DNA from: Lingula anatina
Taxonomy: Eukaryota; Brachiopoda; Lingulata; Lingulida; Lingulidae
Assembly: GCF_001039355.2 (NCBI RefSeq)
Contig: NW_019775484.1
Location: forward strand, 40,290-75,651
DNA length: 35,362 bases
Direction of reading: 5' to 3'
A model generated the notes under the pieces. It was not told where the DNA came from and searched no databases. It saw only the letters and a program-made list of their open reading frames with translations. The translations under genes and the position numbers were made by a program. Position 1 is the first letter of the stretch. Every line of letters begins with the position of its first letter. Of the stretch, positions 30,160-35,362 are shown one piece after another.

Positions 30160-31320
30160 TACGTACGGAAAAAATTTAGCCCCAAAATATTATTCGTCCC
30201 TATACTCCCGTTACCGATAGATAGATAAAGGAAAAACTGAAAAAAACATCTTTTTAGATTTAAATACCGATAGATCCGATTTTTTACCACCGTCCTATAT
30301 ATTTGCGTTCCTATAGTTACGACGTCCACATAAACCCACGTACTATAAATCCGCATACCTATAGATCCACGTTTTTTTAGGTCCAAATACCGATAGATCT
30401 ATTACAGGTACACTATTGCTCAAAAAAGTTTGTTCTCGTAAATGTTCATAATTTTTATTTATATGCCAAGTTTACACTCCCGTTAATTCATCCTCATCCC
30501 TAAGAGTAATATAATGCAACACTGCTGTCGGAACGGAATTTTTTTTTTTTTTTTTTTTTTTTGAGGGGGGGGGGGGAGGCTGTGCGAGCAAGGGTAGCGA
30601 AAGCCAGGGGAAGATACACGAGCAAATTATAGGCAAATTACTGGCTGCAGCCATAATTTAAGTAATGTGTAGAGGGGGGGGTTCAGGAGGTTCGAAAGAA
30701 ACGCCCCTTTTGTCAGGAAAAGGTCCATTTTGGGTAAAGTTTTATCTAGGTACACATAAGTTTCATTGTAAAAGGTCCACTTTTTCAGAAAAGATCCCCC
30801 TTTTGAATTTGCTGGCTACGGCCTGGGAGAACTTGAATTCTGATCATAGTATCCTAAGACATCGTAAGAAACTCAAACTAATTGTAAAAGTGCTCTTGGA
30901 TAGATTGGATTGATGATTTAGAACAAAAATGGACTGGTAAAATTAAGTCCAGGAGAATGCAGTTTACCCAGGTGAAATTCGTTTTCAAAGGGTACTTGCG
31001 CCTTTTTAGAGCTTACCATACCTTAAGGTAATAAATATCAGGTTGTAATTAAGTCAGATCACTAAGTGGGTCGGTACTCGAAGTCAGACTACTGAGTATC
31101 ACTCGAAAGCCTCATACTTGTATCTCAAGTTGATATCGGCATTTTAGCCGATGTCAGATAGATGGATCTAGCAGTACCTGGATCTAAAGATACGTGGGCT
31201 TATAGGAATCTGTTGGTGGATCTATCAGAACGTAAATTTAATCTGTTGAGACGCGTATGTATAGAGGCGTATCTATCGGGACGAATATTTTATTAGGACG
31301 TTTATCTATATGGCAGACCC
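30160..31320. mobile_element. Foldback-like element with inverted arrays of ~17-bp units
   Basis: On the minus strand, 30170-30410 consists of degenerate units resembling GGATCTATCGGTATTTG. On the plus strand, 31150-31315 consists of similar units: GGATCTATCAGAACG, GCGTATCTATCGGGACG, AATATTTTATTAGGACG. The two arrays point at each other. Outer edges also match inverted: AAAATATTATTCGTCCCTAT on the left against the reverse complement of the right, AAAATATTCGTCCCGATAG. CTGCAG lies just outside both. The interior has a poly-T/poly-G tract (30539-30578) and no recognisable gene. Long inverted repeats made of short tandem units are the hallmark of foldback transposons, hence the inference. Confidence 0.5.
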
Positions 31321-31356
31321 CGGCTGCAGTACCTTTAAATGACCCCCCCCAAACTG

Positions 31357-32665
31357 TCACTTGCTACACGTCTTTCCATTTAACAAATAATCAAATTACA
31401 TCAGAATTTCTGCATTATTTTATAAATTATTTGTCATGTTTTTCTATTCATTCTTTGCTGATTTTTCTCATTAAAAAAAATCTAAAACATTTACTAGCTC
31501 TACCTTAAAATTTCCACTGTAATTTCACTTACTAGGCCGGGTTTACCGGGAGGTGGATTAATCCCCAAAGTTCAATTTTAGTTTATTCTTTCTTTTCTTG
31601 AAAATACTTTCCTGGTATTTCGGGCGTTTTTTCCCGTTTTATTTTCCTACTTTTCTTATTTTATTTTTCTAAAGAATATCGATGAATTTTTATGCACTTC
31701 TCTTGGTATTTTTGATCCGAGTACAAGATCATTCTATACAGATACGGAATTGAGTTGATAATTAATATCTAAGATGTGGTATTACGTATACGTATGTACA
31801 GGCATGTACCGGGGCTCTCGTCCAAAAAACCCTACTCAGACTCAGCCTTCCAGCTGTTACAAAATTCACCCGAAGGACGGTTCGAGCAAAGATTTATAAT
31901 GAGAAGAAAATTGTTTTATTTCTCGGACGAAATTACATTTGGTAGATTCAAATCTATATTATTTTCATCAAATAATAAATATTTAGGTACCTTAGGTGAT
32001 CAAGATCACAACTATTTGAAATCTCTAATGTGAGCATCACTTCCGGACAGCCTTATATTACTACAGGCAATGTAATTTGCATATAAGAGGAAAATGCTTT
32101 TTTTTCTGTTTTTTGTTATACAGATTTTCTTTAATTTTTGTAAATAACAATGTCCCATTACAGTCATAAATTCCAATAATTTGATCAACATACCCTGTTA
32201 CTTAATTCATTTATATAAATTATAAACCTTCACATCACAGGCGTGAATCAGGTTTCACGTCCAAGTCATAACGTTTAACTAGCGCCAATAACTGCAGTGG
32301 AGAATGTAGGTCAATTGCCTGTACAATTCTCTCATAGCATTATTGATTTTTTCTGGAGTGGAACAGTTTAGGGGGAGACCGACGATAGAGAAGTAATAGT
32401 TTAATAGAAAAATATAAAGACAGCGTAGAGCTGCTGTACTCGGAATCTATTTAAATATTTTAGAAAAGTGTAAAAATAGCCCACATTTCCAGTTTCACCG
32501 TGTAGCACTTTGCAGACACCACGACACCTCTCTATGTCATCTGTCTCTCCCTAAAAATTTGTTGACCACAATAACTGTTCAACTCCCGGCAGAAGACGAA
32601 CCAGCCAACGATAGTTTTGATACACAGGCGTAGGAGCCGGGATGTGGGGCGAAACGGGACCGGGG
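31357..32665 (+). repeat. 1.3-kb direct duplication, copy 1
   Basis: Starts TCACTTGCTACACGTCTTTC and is near-identical to 34024-35362, with scattered substitutions and short indels. A plus frame at 31776-32033 is open here, but its register is broken in copy 2 by a change from six to five A residues in 'ccaaaaaaccc', so it is unlikely to be coding. The octamer ATTTGCAT overlapping TATAAG lies at 32075-32087 and is kept in copy 2. Confidence 0.9.
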
Positions 32666-32788
32666 AGGGGAGGGGGGGGGGGAGCATATATCTAATGCGT
32701 TTCCTCAGCAGTCTTAGTGAAGGCAGTGATTGCAGCATTATTTCCAGCCTGGTCCGGCACCCCAAGGCCTTCAGTGATTAATCTTTAA

Positions 32789-32827
<39 letters not shown>

Positions 32828-33896
32828 AACACTTTTTGGGATTTTCTTTCTTTGATCAACCTGCATCGACCGGCAAATACCGTAGACTACACGACAGTGG
32901 CTCATTGATATTCTGGTATTTGGCGATAACATTGCGAGTTGCGATAAAATTTGCTTTAGATATAAATAAATAAATAAATAAAAAGGTGGAGGGGGGTGCA
33001 ACAGCAAATTAAGTTAATGTAGTAAGGATTCGCTTGACTGGTGTCTCAGCTTCTGATAAAAGCAGCTGTGCTAATACATTGATTTTATTTGTGCATGAAA
33101 CTGGTGGTTAAAAGAACAAGAAAATGAACTTCCCTTTAACTGTACTTAGGCCTTTGAATGAGTGGTTAAAAAGTGAGGGGGGTCCATCAAGCCCCTCTGC
33201 TCCTGCGCCAATGACTTTATTTTATTCGAATGATAATGATATGGTAAGTGGGGAGAGAAAAAATCTCAATAAGTAAGTTTATATTTTCCAAAGACCCCTG
33301 TGCCCCCCCCCCCCCCCCCCCCCCAGCAAGGTGAAAAATAATTTGCTTGTCTTCATTTTTGCATTTTAGCTGCAGAGTTAATCAAATCCATATAGGTCCA
33401 ACGACAACAAAATCAAATTCAGAAAATTTTCAACATGTTTTAATATCTTTTTAGACCATCCGTCCGGCCTCCCCCATCCCTTCCAAGCAACGGTGTTGTC
33501 AAACTTAGCTCAAAACCTGGATACGGTTGGGCAACACAATAAACATATCACAATATGTTTTACTTGTTCAGTGCATCCTGAACAAGGAACATGCATTGTG
33601 TAAGTGGTCTATACAAAAGATGGCCTAAGAGACATTGGTCATGTTATTTTGGAATCATCGTTTTTTTATTCTATTATAAATTTTGAAGCCATACATTGCC
33701 TCTGTGGCGCAGAAAGACAATAAAGGAATAACGACTGTTCCTTTTGGCAAAACAAATTAATTTTTCTTACCTTCTACCAGGTTTACTGATTGAGTTTTCA
33801 CTAGATGTTCACAGATAATGTCTCTGGTTAAATATGGTCATGTTCTAAAACTGGCTGGTGGAAAATCTGCCTACAATATCTACCGCCCTTGTAGGG
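32666..33896. other. Gene-poor spacer with simple repeats
   Basis: It contains (ATT)n at about 32790-32826, a short (TAAA)n at about 32961-32981 and a run of 22 C at 33303-33324. No coding sequence or RNA gene is recognised. It separates the two copies of the 1.3-kb duplication. Confidence 0.5.
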
Positions 33897-33983
33897 GGTA
33901 GCTTTTCCTGGGGTAAATGACAATTTTCCCGTACTTACCAATGGTTAATGAATCCGTTTCGACATTCACAGTTAGTCTCTGTT
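33897..33983 (-). mobile_element. Diverged relic of the TTAA MITE family
   Basis: On the minus strand this reads CAGAGACTAACTGTGAATGT, then GGATTCATTAACCATTGGTA, then GGGAAAATTGTCATTTACCC. It is colinear with the right half of the MITEs at 7010 and 15819 ('cagggactaactttgaatgt', 'ggattcattaaccattggt', 'gggaaaattgttgtttactc'). The terminal repeat is absent and the left side stops near the N at 33995. Confidence 0.75.
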
Positions 33984-34023
33984 GTTATTATTATNGCGGG
34001 GGAGTATAGGTACGTAGCCACTT

Positions 34024-35362
34024 TCACTTGCTACACGTCTTTCCATTTACCAAATAATCAAACTACATCAGAATTTCTGCATTATTTTTTAAATTATTTG
34101 TCATGTTTTTCTATTCATTCTTTGCTGATTTTTCTCATTTAAAAAAATCTAAAACATTTACTAGCTCTACCTTAAAATTTCCACTGTAACGGGTTTACCA
34201 ATTAGGGAGGTGGATCGATCCCCAAAGTTCAATTTTAGTTGATTCTTTCTTTTCTTGAAAATACTTTCCTGGTATTTCGGGCGTTTTTTCCCGTTTTATT
34301 TTCCTAATTTTCTTATTTTATTTTTCTAAAGAATATCGATGAATTTTTATGCACTCCCTAACGAAAAAGTCCTATAGGATCCTATAAGACTTTTTCGTAA
34401 GGGCTTCTCTTGGTATTTTTGATCCGAGTACAAGATCATTCTATACAAATGCGGAATTGAGTTGATAATTAATATCTAAGATGTGGTATCACGTATACGT
34501 AGTTACAGGCATGTACCGGGGCTCTCGTCCAAAAACCCTACTCAGACTCAGCCTTCCAGCTGTTATAAAATTCATCCGAAGGACGGTTCGAGCAATGATT
34601 TATAATGAGAAGAAAATTGTTTTATTTCTCGGACGAAATTACATTTGGTAGATTCAAATCTATATTATTTTCATCAAATAATAAAATTTAAGGTAGCTTA
34701 GGTGATCAAGATCACAACTATTTGAAATCTCTAATGTGAGCATCACTTCCGGACAGCCTTATATTACTACAGGCAATGTAATTTGCATATAAGAGGAAAA
34801 TGCTTTTTTTCTGTTTTTGAGTTGTATACAGATTTTCTTTAATTTTTGTAAATAACAATGTCCCATTACAGTCATAAATTCCAATCATTTGATCAACATA
34901 CCCTGTTACTTAATTCATTTATATAAATTGTAAACCTTCACATCACAGGCGTGAATCAGGTTTCATAACGTTAAACTAGCGCCAATAACTGCAGTGGAGA
35001 ATGTAGGTCAATTGCCTGTACAATTCTCCCATAGCATTATTGATTTTTTCTGGAATGGAACAGTTTAGGGGGAGACCGACGAGAGAGAAGTAATAGTTTA
35101 ATAGAAAAATATAAAGACAGCGTAGAGCTGCTGTACTCGGAATCTACTTAAATCTTTCAGAAAAGTGTACAAATAACCCACATTTCCAGTTTCACCGTGT
35201 AGCACTTTGCAGACACCACGACACCTCTCTATGTCATCTGTCTCTCCCTAAAAATTTGTTGACCACGTTAACTGTTCAACTCCCGGCAGAAGACGAACCA
35301 GCCAACGATAGTTTTGATACACAGGCGTAGGAGCCGGGATGTGGGGCGAAACGGGACCGGGG
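34024..35362 (+). repeat. 1.3-kb direct duplication, copy 2 (runs off the window)
   Basis: Colinear with 31357-32665 up to the last base of the window. It begins 29 bases after the N at 33995. It differs by a 48-bp hairpin insertion at 34356 and by small indels, for example around 'gggtttacc' near 34192. An unmerged second allele is the simplest explanation. Confidence 0.9.
34356..34403. mobile_element. 48-bp near-perfect palindrome insertion
   Basis: Absent from copy 1 (ATGCACTTCTCTTGG), present in copy 2 as ATGCACT, 48 bp, CTTCTCTTGG. The insert starts CCCTAACGAAAAAGTC and ends GACTTTTTCGTAAGGG. The 24-bp arms match except for two positions and there is no loop. Flanking CT on both sides fits a 2-bp target duplication. 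It is probably a minimal MITE made almost only of terminal repeats. Confidence 0.8.

Noticed and set aside
31776-32033. 85-codon plus-strand frame in the duplication
   Set aside because: The matching region of copy 2 has a one-base length change in an A-run that breaks the frame, so it is not conserved as coding.
32532-32765. 77-codon minus frame at the end of duplication copy 1
   Set aside because: Driven by a poly-G/proline tract; no domain, and the end lies outside the shared copy.

Overview
This window is AT-rich eukaryotic nuclear DNA. It has GT-AG exon/intron structure, polyadenylation signals, microsatellites and a dense load of decayed transposable elements of metazoan type: a non-LTR retrotransposon, a solo LTR, DIRS-type RNase H plus tyrosine recombinase, a Mutator-like transposase fragment, and TTAA-site MITEs. 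The mix suggests a highly polymorphic invertebrate, probably marine (echinoderm, hemichordate, cephalochordate or mollusc), but no host gene fixes the taxon. There are no prokaryotic operons, rRNA, tRNA or CRISPR.

Layout. Positions 1-420 hold a small minus-strand coding segment with a CpG-rich, GC-box-bearing region upstream of it. Positions 420-4200 are largely featureless AT-rich DNA. Positions 4205-5935 hold a Mutator-type transposase fragment, then the end of a LINE reverse transcriptase ORF split by a 571-bp solo LTR. Positions 6081-6751 hold two in-phase exons of an integrase-type H2C2 zinc-binding domain. Positions about 6770-22100 form a large degenerate higher-order repeat: ~190-bp units plus a repeated exon-like core. 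It is broken by two 337-bp MITEs at TTAA, a 2.03-kb TTAA-flanked insert, a repeat carrying nuclear-receptor half-sites, and a 155-bp tandem array headed by a perfect 28-bp palindrome.

Positions 22683-28760 contain the best host-gene candidate. Four plus-strand exons with agreeing splice phases encode the end of an ectodomain, one transmembrane helix and a cytoplasmic tail. Its introns hold a 178-bp MITE and, antisense, a DIRS-type RNase H/tyrosine-recombinase fragment whose ORFs are long but whose catalytic residues are partly lost. Positions 29149-35362 hold more repeats, a foldback-like element with inverted arrays of ~17-bp units, and a 1.3-kb direct duplication in which one copy carries a 48-bp hairpin insert.

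A recurring assembly pattern matters for every interpretation. After four of the seven N sites (6932, 14867-15019, 28408, 33995) the sequence restarts with a near copy of sequence already present upstream. These look like unmerged alleles. In that reading the window shows both empty and filled states of a MITE, of a retro-insertion and of a hairpin insert, which makes those insertions unusually well supported.
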